Positions 48,880 to 58,272 of a stretch of 64,000 nucleotides of DNA are shown one piece after another. Origin of the DNA: Pelobates cultripes. Lineage: Eukaryota > Chordata > Amphibia > Anura > Pelobatidae. The position numbers were made by a program, and so were the translations under genes. Numbering within the stretch: the first letter of the stretch is position 1; the number at the start of each line of letters is the position of its first letter. The stretch covers positions 134,337,119-134,401,118 of the forward strand of contig OW240914.1 of assembly GCA_933207985.1 (NCBI GenBank), read 5' to 3'. The notes under the pieces were generated by a model. That model worked only from the letters and a program-made list of their open reading frames with translations. It had not been told where the DNA came from and did not search any database.

Positions 48880-49600
48880 AATGTGGGGGGGTGATTCTGT
48901 GAGGGAGGGAAGGTGATGGTGTGAGGGAGGGAGGGATGGGGGTGATGGTGAGAGTGAGGGGGTGATGGTGAGAGGGAGATCTGGGTGATGGTGTGAGGAG
49001 AGGGGGGATGATGGTGTGAGGGAGAGGGAGGTGATGGTGAGAGGGAGGGGTGATGGTGAGAGGGGGGATGATGGTGTGAGGGAGGACAGGGGTTGATGGC
49101 GTGAGGGAAGGGGTTGATGGTGATAGGGAGGGGGGTGATGGTGATAGGGAGGGGGGTGATGGTGAGAGTGAGATGGAGATGGAGTGATGGTGAGAGGGAG
49201 ATGGAGTGATGGTGAGAGGGAGAGGGGGTGGTGGTGTGAAGAGAGTGATGGGAGGCAGAGGGGCTGATGGTGTGAGGGGGGTTATGGTGATGGGGAGAGG
49301 GTGTGATGAGAGGGAGAGGGGATGATGGAGGGAGAGGGTGTGATGGTGAGAGGGGGTGAAGGTGAGAGGGAGAGGGGGTGATGGTGAAAGGGAGAGGGAG
49401 TGACAGTGTAATGGAGAGGGGGTGAAGGTGAGAGAAAGAGGGGGTGATGGTGAGAGGGAGATGGGGGATGATGAGAGGGAGAGGGGGGTGATGGTGAGAG
49501 GGAGAGGGGGTGATGGTGAGAGGGAGGGGGTGTTGGTGAGAGGGAGAGGGGGTGATGTGAGAGAGAGAGCGAAGTGATTGTGTGTGTGGGGAGGGTGATG
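48880..49600. repeat. G/A-rich minisatellite inside family E
   Basis: Degenerate units around 18 bp: ggtgatggtgagagggag with variants (tgtgaggg, gatagggag, agaggggg). Strong strand asymmetry: the plus strand is almost free of C. Confidence 0.85.
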
Positions 49601-49916
49601 GTCAGCTGTCTAAACCGCCTAAATAGAGAGCCGCCTCTGCACCTAAATGTCTGCTGAATTTGTGCCTAACAGTCGAGAGTCCTGATATCTATAAGTAGCC
49701 TGAAAAACCCTATATCAGGGGCACCTGATATACTGCCATATGAGAGAGATAAATAAACCCTAATAACTGCTATCTATGAACTTTGGTAACAAGCACCCTC
49801 CCTGCCAACCTCTAAACTCGATTATGAAATGTAGAGGAATAGAGTAAATATAAATCAATCTGTAAATATCAATATGAAGATGTTAAGTCTTATAGCAGAG
49901 TAAGGGATACAGCTGA

Positions 49917-49955
49917 GCCCCAACGTGCGTTTCGCCGATAAGCGGCTCTTCTTGA
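49917..49955 (-). ncRNA. Hammerhead-ribozyme-like motif (degenerate)
   Basis: On the minus strand: aagaaga, then gccg-cttat-cggc (perfect 4-bp stem II), then gaaa, then cgcacg-tt. The type-I hammerhead order is CUGANGA, stem II, GAAA, stem III, UH. Here GANGA, stem II, GAAA and a two- to three-pair stem III ending in UU are present, but C3 and U4 are A and stem I is not convincing. Short-stem-III hammerheads are known from Penelope-like elements of animals. Probably an inactive remnant. Confidence 0.35.
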
Positions 49956-50329
49956 CATTCAGCAGACATTATAAGTAGTCATAAAACACATTTAAAGTAG
50001 CAGGATGAAAATGAAAAGCAGAAAAAATACCTTAACTTTAAATGCTCTATTTTTGCTATTTTCTAGCCATAGCAACACCATTAGTTTCTATCTTATTAGA
50101 ATAATATCAGTCTCCTCTAAATTGCCCTGTCTATGCTATTTCTAAATTACTGTTAACATTTTGACCACTCTAAAATGCCTCCATACATCTTAACATTCTG
50201 AATGGCTAAAAAGGGAACACTTTTGAATTAGAGGGTATGAAAAGAAATTACCTTTCAGTTGCTTTAGTAGCCATTTTATGGAACTGAAAATGTTTTAATA
50301 TATATTAATCTATATATATAGATGTTAAA

Positions 50330-50575
50330 TCACCTGTATGTGGTTTACACAGCCTTCCTAAACACTTCCTGTAAAGAGTCATCTAATGTTTATACTTCCT
50401 TCATTGCAAAATCTGTTTAATTTAGAATTTCTTACCTCTGTTAGACAGACACTGGAGGCAGACTTAGTGCTGCAATGTAAACATTGCAGTTTCTCTGAAA
50501 CCACAATGTTTAACATTGCAGCACCCAGACCTCAATTAGCTGAAATGGTCTGAATGCCTATAGTATCCCTCTAAT
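50330..50575. mobile_element. T2-like MITE fragments (rearranged)
   Basis: 50341-50430 (cacagccttcctaaacactt, cctgtaaagag) is the inverse of 51550-51625 in the intact MITE. 50440-50575 (acactggaggcagact, ccagacctcaattagctgaa, ctatagtatccctctaa) matches 36700-36830. The two pieces come from different T2-like subfamilies. Confidence 0.45.
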
Positions 50576-51186
50576 CTGGGGAGTACAGAAATCCTGAATA
50601 TACTTATTAATTTATGCATTATTCATATTTATATAAGTCTTTTTTATCAAATAGATTAAAAACACTCATATTTATACTGTGCATGTGAGCCAAATAGGGG
50701 ATAGACCCCGACATGGAAGTCAGCCTGGATGAGAGGGATAGGAGCTGCAGTAGACTAATCATACAGATCAGTGTCAATGACCTAACTGGCACGCATTCCA
50801 CTTCGCTGTCTGAGTTCCATCAGATCAGCCTCAGTTACAAGTTCTCTAGATCCATCTTACATGTTTATTCAGAGGCTAATAACTAAACAGGCACTGATAC
50901 CAGGCTATTTAAAGTATGTCAATTTATGGGGCAATTTAAAGTATATAATGAATTGTAAGGCTGACTTCCACGTCAGAGTCTATCCCCTATTTAGCTCTCC
51001 TTTACAGTATCAACGTGACTATTTTTAATCTGTTGATAATAAAGACTTATATGTATATGCAATGAGCACTAAGGATGTTTTTTTCTAATTTCAGATAATC
51101 TTTGGACAAAATTGTGATCTATTTATTTATATTGTCACCTGTTTATATAAATATATTTAGAATTTCTGTACTTCCCTGATTAAATA
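50571..51186. repeat. Long foldback (inverted repeat) structure
   Basis: Left arm about 50571-50733 and right arm about 50950-51186 are inverted relative to each other: gagtacagaaatcctgaata against its complement near 51150-51175, and taggggatagaccccgacat / ggaagtcagcct against aggctgacttcc / acgtcagagtctatccccta. The inner blocks are about 85% alike by eye; the right arm has extra sequence near 51080-51140. The spacer is about 215 bp. No coding signal. Confidence 0.6.
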
Positions 51187-51215
51187 CCAAGTACTACAGA
51201 ATTTGGTCTGCTTAA

Positions 51216-51762
51216 AGGAACACTATAGTCACCTAAATTACTTTAGCTAAATAAAGCAGTTTTAGTGTATAGATCATTCCCCTGCAATTTCACTGCTCAA
51301 GTCACTGTCATTTAGGAGTTAAATCACTTTGTTTCTGTTTATGCAGCCCTTGCCACACCTCCCCTGGCTTTGATTGACAGAGCCTGCATGAAAAAAAAAA
51401 ACTGGTTTCACTTTCAAACAGATGTAATTTACCTTAAATAATTGTATCTCAATCTCTAAATTGAACTTTAATCACATACAGGAGGCTCTTGCAGGGTCTA
51501 GCAAGCTATTAACATAGCAGGGGATAAGAAAATCTTAATTAAACAGAACTTGCAATAAAGAAAGCCTAAATAGGGCTCTCTTTACAGGAAGTGTTTATGG
51601 AAGGCTGTGCAAGTCACACGCAGGGAGGTGTGTCTAGGGTTCATAAACAAAGGGATTTAACTCCTAAATGGCAGAGATTGAGCAGTGAGGTTGCAAGGGC
51701 ATGTTCTATACACCAAAACTGCTTCATTAAGCTAAAGTTGTTCAGGTGACTATAGTGTTCCT
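51216..51762. mobile_element. T2-like MITE, complete
   Basis: TTAA lies at 51212-51215 and 51763-51766. The inverted ends aggaacactatagtcacc and ggtgactatagtgttcct are perfect 18-bp complements. Partial inner symmetry continues (ttagctaaataaagcagttt against aactgcttcattaagctaa, and the 'ttaggagttaaatc' block against 'gatttaactcctaaa'). It starts TTAAAGGAA, agreeing with the published T2 consensus TTAAAGGRR. Confidence 0.9.
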
Positions 51763-51766
51763 TTAA

Positions 51767-52415
51767 CACCAATTTTGCTGTTGCAACATTATATCAGAAT
51801 AAAAATCTGTGTTCCTACAATTTCTTTTAGTCTTTTAACTGATATTTTGCATTTTTTGTTTTTTTATGTTTACCCAATTATTATGTGTACAAACTATCAT
51901 ATTGTTAATTTTATTCTTTTTATTTAATTTTTTTTTATCTACTTGCTGCTATCTCTATGGTCATTCATTGTATTATCTAAATATTGTCTCTTGACAATCT
52001 TGCTAAATCTTTTTTTTTTTTCTTTTCTTTTTTTCTACATTCAAGTGTTGGTATAACCTGGTCCAGATTGAGCACTATTTAGATCATAATCCTTCTGCCC
52101 TCTAATTTTTAGTGGCAACATCCACTGCAATATTTGTTGACTTTGTTTGATTTTCTCCTGTAAACATTGGCAGTCACTCCAATAGAGGTGCTTCCTGTGT
52201 CAGTGCTGCACAGTGTGTAGCACTGCACTGGCATTGAGCGTCTTTATGCTACTCCTGGAGATGCTGAACGTTCGCCATAGAGATGCATTGATCTGTCTGA
52301 GGAGAAATGGGAGTGCATTGGATTGACTGAGATCATCAAGATTGATAGTGTCAAGGCATGGAAGAAAAGGAGAGTAGAATACCCTTTTCAGCGTGATTTA
52401 AGCAGGGACAGTCAG
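51767..52415. other. Intergenic stretch, nothing recognised
   Basis: T runs near 51930 and 52010-52030. No coding signal. Confidence 0.45.
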
Positions 52416-52847
52416 CTAAACATCCACAAAGTGGTACACACTGACGCATATAGACACACACAGATACACACATAAAAGCACACTGGCACATACACACTCA
52501 TACACTGACATATACAAACACAGATACACACAGTGAGTCACACAAAAGCACATTTTGATGCATACACACACATATATACACATACTGACAGCTACAAACA
52601 TAGATACACATGCTTACACACTGACACACAAACAGATACACACTGACACATAGAAACACACATATAGACTCACTGACATACACACACACTGACACAGGGA
52701 TACACACATATAAACACACTGACATATACATAGAAACACCCACTGACACATACACACTCATACCTTGACATATACATACACAGATATACACACACGTCAT
52801 AATTATTAGATTTTTAGTCACCCTTCTGTCAACATACCTCTTATGTA

Positions 52848-52909
52848 CCCATTGTACAGCGCTACAGAATCTGATGGCGCTATACAAATAATAAAATCAT
52901 GATAATAAT
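52848..52909 (+). repeat. 3' tail of the cagcgct/ggcgct repeat
   Basis: cccattgtacagcgctacag, then gatggcgctatacaaataat and an AAT-rich tail. Fifth copy of this motif in the window. Confidence 0.75.
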
Positions 52910-53153
52910 GTGCAGGAGGGTGACTTCCCAGGGTCCTACTGGCTGAGGCTGATATGACTGTGGAGCTAGCTGGACTGCCTCTCTTCTTATTCTACCCATT
53001 CCTGTAGTTCCTCATCCTCCTCTGTGCCACGTGGCTCTCTGTATGTACCTGGGAGCAGTGATTGCCACTTCCTCCAAGGCTGCCGATATTCATAGGCGTG
53101 CGCAGCCTATTGTATAAGGATGTGCACCCTAAAGCAGAAACACACACGCTGCG

Positions 53154-53155
<2 letters not shown>

Positions 53156-53187
<32 letters not shown>

Positions 53188-53190
53188 TAC
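53156..53190. repeat. (AT)n run at the edge of the family D array
   Basis: tatatat for about 23 bp then acacacaca, just before the 17-bp units begin. Absent at this position in copy 1. Confidence 0.8.
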
Positions 53191-53905
53191 TGCTGTGTGA
53201 GGGTGATGTGTGTAGGTGCTGTGTGTGTGGGCGCTGTGTGTGTATGTGAAGGTGCTGTGTGTGTGTGAGAGCGCTGTGTGTGTAAGGGTGCTGTTAGTGT
53301 GTGCTGTGTGTGTGTATGTGTAAGGGTGCTGTTAGTGTGTGTGTGTGTGAGGGTGCTGTGTGTGTAAGGGTGCTGTTAGTGTGTGCTTGTGTGTGTGGGT
53401 GAGGGTGCTGTGTGTGTGAGGGTGCTGTGTGTAAGGGTGCTGTTAGTGTGTGTATGTGTAAGGGTGCTGTGTGTGTAAGGGTGATGTTAGTGTGTGCTGT
53501 GTGTGTGTAAGGGTGCTGTGTGTGTGAGGGTGCTGTGTGTAAGGGTGCTGTTAGTGAGTGTATGTGTAAGGGTGCTGTGTGTGTAAGGGTGCTGTTAGTG
53601 TGTGCTGTGTGTGTGTATGTGTAAGGGTGCGGTGTGTGTAAGGGTGTTGTTAGTGTGAGGGTGCTGTGTGTGTAAGGGTGTTGTTAGTGTGAGGGTGCTG
53701 TGTGTGTAAGGGTGTTGTTAGCGTGAGGGTGCTTTTAGTGTGTGTATGTAAGGGTGTTGTTAGTGTGAGGGTGCTGTGTGTGTAAGAGTGTTGTTAGTGT
53801 GAGGGTGCTGTGTGTGTAGTTAGTGTGAGGGTGCTGTTAGTGTGTGGGTGTTGTTAGTGTAAGGGTGATGTATGTGTGTGTGTGCTGTTTGTGTGTAATG
53901 TGTGG
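53190..53905. repeat. Minisatellite inside family D copy 2
   Basis: Units of about 17 bp: agggtgctgtgtgtgta and agggtgctgttagtgtg, in mixed order. Same unit as 24355-24995, reversed. Confidence 0.88.
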
Positions 53906-53999
53906 GGTGTGTGGGCCGTTTAGTTAATAACCCCCCTACCTTCTTACCTTGTGTAGGGAGGCGGGACCGTGCTGCTGCCATCCCTGGTGGTCCAGTGAA

Positions 54000-54037
54000 G
54001 AGTGAACTCTAGCCCCAAAAGGGGCTAGAGTTCACTC
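54000..54037. repeat. Perfect 17-bp hairpin in family D copy 2
   Basis: gagtgaactctagcccc, loop aaaa, ggggctagagttcactc. A second near-perfect palindrome follows at about 54052-54077 (gcgttgctgcggt / accgcggcaacgc). Copy 1 has only one arm of the first hairpin. Confidence 0.9.
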
Positions 54038-54445
54038 TCGAGAGATCTGAGCGTTGCTGCGGTAACCGCGGCAACGCTCCGACCTCACGAGAGGAACCCG
54101 GCGGAGCTGCTGGCAAGAGCTCCCCGGGTCCTCTCCTGCCTTCCTCCCTGCCTGTGGTTAGGTGACGGAGATCTTTGATCTCCCTCACCTGCCCATGGAG
54201 GGAGGCACATAGCGCGTGCCGCGGGGATTAGGGTGTGCCTAGGCACACCCGGCACACCCCGTGCGCACGCCTATGCCGATATTAGAGGGGCCCGGTCACA
54301 CTGTTAAAGTGCAGCGGTGCCCGAAAAGAGTGAAAAGGGCCCATGTTCAGCAATACCCATCAGGTGGCCCTAAATGCATGGGCCACCCGATGGGCTAGCC
54401 AAGCATGCAGGCCCCGGTGCAGTTGCACCAGCTGCACCGGCAGTA

Positions 54446-55163
54446 TTTTCACAACTGGTTCGATATATATCATATATCTATACATACAGTCATGTTGCTT
54501 TTCATAAAGGGAAGTTAACCATATCGGTATGCATCATTTTTAGGATAGTTTTTATGCAATGTCATAAAATATTCATGTTATAAGCACTGTGTCCATCAGT
54601 AATCAGATATCAAAATTAATCATCTGGAAAACATATACAAATGCTAAAGCTAGAGGCTGTTCTGCATAAAGAACCACATTCTCCCTGTCAAACCCACTCT
54701 CAAAACTGCATTTGACATCCATCCAGTAGGAGACAATGTCAAGTAAGTTGCCAGAATGGCAAATCATGTTGATCCTATAGGACAGGGTTTGGCAACCTTA
54801 AGCACTTTAGATGTTCTGGACTACATCTCCCCTGATGCTTTGCCATAATTTTGAAGAGAAGAGAAGAGAACTATGGGAGATGTAGTGTAGAGGAAGTGTT
54901 TCTCCTGCTATAGGAAAAACATTCCAGCCTAGATTTAACTGTCCACTGGGGGCAGCATAGGCTAATGGCCAGGAAATATCTCCACTCTCCTACATAATCT
55001 AATCTTGGTCACTGCTTCTCCTCTCCCCAACCAGCTCACTTCCTCTATTTGCTTTTGATGGTCTGGAACTAAAATGAAACAAAGTATGGGCGGATCTTAG
55101 CTGTCTAAAAGGGGCCCTTACAAGATATACACTTATAAGCAGGTGCCTACTTTGTCTGTTGAC
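54446..55163. other. Intergenic stretch with a MITE end
   Basis: 54782-54870 (gacagggtttggcaacctta, gttctggactacatctcccc) is related, inverted, to 23965-24052. A triple agaga run follows at about 54855-54870. Otherwise unassigned. Confidence 0.45.
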
Positions 55164-55360
55164 AAATTGTAGATTATGCTAGATTTAGTGTACCTATAAT
55201 CCAAATTTTATTAATTACAGGAAGCGAATATTTTGCTTAAGACTTTCTTTACTTTAGCAAACAAAAGGGACAGGGAAAAGAAAGAGTGGGAAATATTCGC
55301 CTCCTGTCGTTAATAAAATTTAGATTATAGGTACACCAAACCTAGCATAATCTACAATTT
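55164..55360. repeat. DIRS terminal hairpin: 70-bp arms
   Basis: Arms at 55164-55233 and 55291-55360 are inverted copies differing at 6 of 70 positions, with a 57-bp loop. Both begin aaattgtagattatgctag and end ggcgaatattt (left: agcgaatattt). The acaggaggc motif recurs once more, just outside, at 55370-55378. Fits the inverted terminal/internal complementary sequences of DIRS elements. Confidence 0.75.
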
Positions 55361-55394
55361 TATAACATGACAGGAGGCTTCATATATTGCTGTT

Positions 55395-56085
55395 TTAACG
55401 CTCAGCAAGTAAGGCTAAGGAAGCGTGCACAGCCGGACGGAAGTAGAAATTGCGGAACGTGTAGATATCGTGTAGAGAAGCACCTGCCATAAATGCTGCC
55501 ACCCCAAAGGAAGCTTCAACCCAAGATAAGGAGAGTAACCATCTGATCCAACGTGCCAGGGTAGTGGTTGAGACTGGGGCATGGGGGCAAATGTATGAGA
55601 CCAATAGTTGACCAGAGGGAGAGGAACGGAGGGAAGCAGTAATGGCTGAGTAACGAGAGAGGGTAGACGCCACACAATTTCGGGAAATTGTGAAAATACG
55701 GATAGAAAACCATGGAGGAATCGGATTTTGTACGTCGGGATTTGGAGAAGGTAACCCCTTCTGGGTAGCAGGTGAGGGCATCGCAATCAAAAGCCCACAC
55801 ATCGGAAAACCAGTGAAAGGATACGAGGCAGAGCAGTAAGGCTAATTTTGCCGAAAGTTGACCAAGAGAAAGATCCGTGTTATCGGGCCAAACCTGGAGG
55901 AAACGGAGGACGACATTGACGTCCCACAGGTGTGAATACCTCAGTGCTGGGGGATGAGCCAATTTGATGCCCTGTAGGAGTCTACACACCAGAGGGTCTT
56001 GGCCGATAGGGAATCCGTGCAGAGGAACATGGGCAGCTGAAATAGCAGAACGGACCAAATTGATGGAGCGATAAGAGCGTCCCAA
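55395..56085 (-). pseudogene. DIRS tyrosine recombinase pseudogene
   Basis: Two frames overlap. The first (56085-55516) has RSAISAAHVPLHGFPIGQDP and QLSAKLALLLCLVSFHWFSD; the usual first catalytic Arg would lie in that HWFSD box and is not there. The second frame (55802-55395) has QLLVSYICPHAPVSTTTLAR and WIRWLLSL, then jumps to MAGASLHDI and TFRNFYFRP. The segment carrying the family's H-x-x-R box, and part of that before the nucleophile Tyr, seems to be deleted between WVEASFG and MAGAS. The enzyme would have joined circular DNA to the target; this copy cannot. Confidence 0.7.
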
Positions 56086-56226
56086 ATCAAAAATTTGTGA
56101 TAGGTAGTTCAGCGCACACTGTCTATGTGCCGTAATGAGATCAGAGTCCCATTAAAGACACCAGCTGCACCAAGCGTTCCAGGCGGAGAGAGAGTTCCAG
56201 GGGCCCAGGAATCCCAGAGTAGGTTC

Positions 56227-57140
56227 TTAGACATCTGCGATAGTTCGCTGAAATTCCAGGTTCCCCGGAAAGAGTCCAAGCCACTTGAGGTTGCCCCAAG
56301 AATCCGAGAGAAGGTCTGGACGAGATGGTAGGAGGAGTGGATCTTGCCACAATAGGTCCAAGAGATCTGGGAACCAAGCTTGGCCCTGCCAGAGAAGGAT
56401 TAGGAGGATGATAGCGACCCATTGTCGGCAAATATGTAAGAGCACTCTGGAAATCATTGCAAAAGGAGGAAAGGCGTAAGCTCCTTGCCTTGGCCAGGCC
56501 TGCAGTATGGCGTCCACTGCCGAGCACTCTGGATCAGGTAGCCAGCTGAAGAACTGTGGAACTTGATAGTTTGTCCGAGATGCAAAGAGATCCACCACGA
56601 ACGGGCCCCTGAATTGTGAGATGTGGAGGAAAACTGACCCGAGAAGTCGCCAGTCGCTGGCATCTCTCCAATGTCTGGAAAACCAGTCTGCTGTAAAATT
56701 CGATTCTCCTGGGTAGTATTCAGCCCACAGATTGATGTTGCGTTGAAAGCAAAAACTGTAGATGTCCTTTGTCCCTGCGGAGAGGGTGCGTGATCTGGCC
56801 CAGCCCAGGCGGTTGATGTATCGGACGGCAGATATATTGTCCATTCGCAGAAGAATGCAACAGTCTGAGAGATGGCCGGCCAAGCTGCGGATAGCGAAGG
56901 ATCCTGCTGTCAACTCCAGGCAATTGATATGGAAGGTATACTCCGCCAACGTCCATGGGCTGCCCATGGAGGTGGTTGGGCCTGTTGCATCCCAAGTCTG
57001 AAAGCTCGCAGCCGACTCCACAATGAAGTCCGGAGTGGGGCCGAAGATTGCCGTTCCAAGCGGACATGTAAAGGAGCCACCATAAGAGTTCTTTCTTGAC
57101 CTCTGAGGTGAGTGGAATCATCTGGTCATAAGAGGGATGT
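56227..57140 (-). pseudogene. DIRS RNase H domain pseudogene
   Basis: The main frame runs 57021-56227. NCLELTAGSFAIRSL carries the catalytic Glu and LRMDNISAVRYINRLG the following Asp. FTADWFSR, DLFASRTNYQVPQFFSW and DAILQAWPRQGAYAFPPFAM are the conserved post-RNase H segments of DIRS elements. The first RNase H Asp should lie in the preceding frame (near 57050), which is shifted. RNase H removes RNA from the RNA:DNA hybrid during reverse transcription. Confidence 0.75.
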
Positions 57141-58040
57141 CTTTGTAGAAATTGAGCTTTCAGGTGCTGTATGGCCCGGTAATGGAGAGGTCCTGGGTAA
57201 ATCGCCTGGATGGAGGCTGAAAGTAGACCTACAATCCAGGCTAACCTGCAATGAGGAACATATTCCTGACAAAGAATCTTACGTAGTTCCTTCTGGATTG
57301 CTAATATCTTTGATAGTGGCAGATGGAGGACACAGGTAGAAGCGTCTCGAAACCCAGGAATTGAATCACCTGGGTAGGGGAAAGCACCGACTTCTCCTGA
57401 TTGACCACAAAACCTAAGGACTTGAGTAATGATATCGTATAGTCTGTCTGATATCGTAGCCTGGAGGTATTGTTGCAAAACAGAACCTGATCATCAAAAT
57501 AAATTAGGCAATGTATACCTTTGGCACGGCGGTGATCGGTTTCAGCAGTTCTGTGAAACACAATGGGGTGGTGCTGAGGCCGAACGGCATGTGAATTGAT
57601 ATGGTCGGTCCTTCCAGAGGAATCATAGGAAGCATTGGCTGGTTGGGTGCATCGGGACTGATGGATAAGTGGATAAGTGTCCTTTAGATCGAGACAAGTG
57701 AACCAATCTCCGGGACGTAGGATATCCCGGAGGAGTTGAATGCCTTCCATCTTGAAGTGCCTGTAAACCACGAAGGTATTCAGATAACTGGACAAAATTC
57801 TCCTGATTTCTTGTGCACCAGGAAGATGGAGCTGTAGAATCCACCGTCGTCCTGGGCGACTCGATTCACCCCCTTCCAAATGAGAGAATGAATCTCTGAG
57901 TCTAGTAGTACCTGCTGGATCCTGGAAGAGACTGGAAAAAGGGGGGGGGGGGGTTGCCTGCACAGGAGGGGAGTAAAATTTGATTTAGTAGCCCTGCATA
58001 GTATCTAGAATCCAGGTATCCAAAGACAGAGTCATCCACA
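57141..58040 (-). pseudogene. DIRS reverse transcriptase pseudogene
   Basis: Starting upstream of 57963, a DTWILDTMQGY stretch leads into FSHLEGGESS and RHFKMEGIQLL, then DWFTCLDLKDTYPLI (motif A Asp). A frameshift carries motif B (about 57600-57560) into another frame before returning to LIYFDDQVLF (motif C, about 57490-57501) and LLKSLGFVVNQEKS..QFLGFE (motifs D/E). The thumb follows in the frame 57478-56720 (GLLSASIQAIYPGPLHYR). Motif C keeps both Asp. The poly-G/poly-C run at 57938-57952 is at the N-terminal side. No upstream gag on this strand. Confidence 0.8.
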
Positions 58041-58130
58041 TGTTTAAGTCACTAAACTATATATATGTGGCTAAATGTATTACATATATGAATTTTGCGC
58101 ACTGGTTCCTGTTTCTAATACTAGCCAATT

Positions 58131-58272
58131 CTGCCCCTCAGGTGAACTGGCTAATTTTTTGGATTCCGCTTAGGACCAGAATCCCCAGGTGCTTATTAAC
58201 GCAGCAGTGGCTGCTTCTATTGAAAAGGCCCTAGCACGGGTCCTTCCCTCGGATCCTAAGGACCAACCCCAG
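58131..58272 (+). pseudogene. Possible DIRS gag-like fragment
   Basis: One plus frame reads SGELANFLDSA, a stop, then QNPQVLINAAVAASIEKALA and RVLPSDPKDQPQS before running into a CA array. Ala-rich 'AVAASIEKA' helices of this kind occur in DIRS ORF1 proteins. It is on the opposite strand to the DIRS pol next door, so it belongs to another insertion or an inversion. Weak assignment. Confidence 0.3.

Larger units (their letters stand above)
48230..49639. mobile_element. hAT-like non-autonomous element, family E
   Basis: An exact 8-bp TSD, cacctaaa, lies at 48222-48229 and 49640-49647. The ends are cagaggtggct and inverted agccgcctctg (10 of 11 match). The left part has TG/CA-rich sequence. 48547-48670 is an inserted copy of the tail repeat. 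From about 48690 the element is G-rich, and from 48880 to 49600 it is a tandem array. No transposase. Confidence 0.8.
53091..54275 (-). mobile_element. hAT-like MITE, family D, copy 2
   Basis: An exact 8-bp TSD, ccgatatt, lies at 53083-53090 and 54276-54283. The ends are cataggcgtgcgca and inverted gtgcgcacgcctatg. It is the reverse-orientation relative of 24105-25066: cctattgtataagg, then a minisatellite (53190-53905), then ccttcttacctt, gtgctgctgccatccctgg, gtgaactctagcccc and ggtgtgcctaggcacacc. It lies within the family A copy, so it is the younger insertion. Confidence 0.88.
52418..54445. mobile_element. hAT-like family A, second copy (5' end not found), split by family D copy 2
   Basis: A CA-rich array (52418-52795) is followed by ggtgacttcccagggtcc (52919 on) and, after the nested element, gcccggtcacactgttaaag, gggcccatg and gggccacccgatgggc. 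These blocks occur in the same order in family A at 2651-3543, after its own CA array. The tail repeat at 52848-52909 is also inserted here. Neither end could be paired; the right end seems cut near ttgcaccagctgcaccgg. Confidence 0.55.
55164..58040 (-). mobile_element. DIRS-type retrotransposon, decayed
   Basis: In minus-strand order: reverse transcriptase (58040-57140), RNase H (about 57130-56600), a linker, a tyrosine recombinase (56085-55395) and a hairpin terminus (55164-55360). This order, with a tyrosine recombinase instead of a DDE integrase and no LTRs, defines the DIRS group. DIRS elements replicate through a circular intermediate and insert by site-specific recombination. The gag-like ORF1 expected upstream is not joined to it on this strand. 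Many stops and frameshifts make it inactive. Confidence 0.8.

Noticed and set aside
2651..54275. Interpreting the CA-rich arrays as telomeric or centromeric satellite
   Set aside because: Each array lies between transposon ends with its own 8-bp TSD, and units differ between elements.
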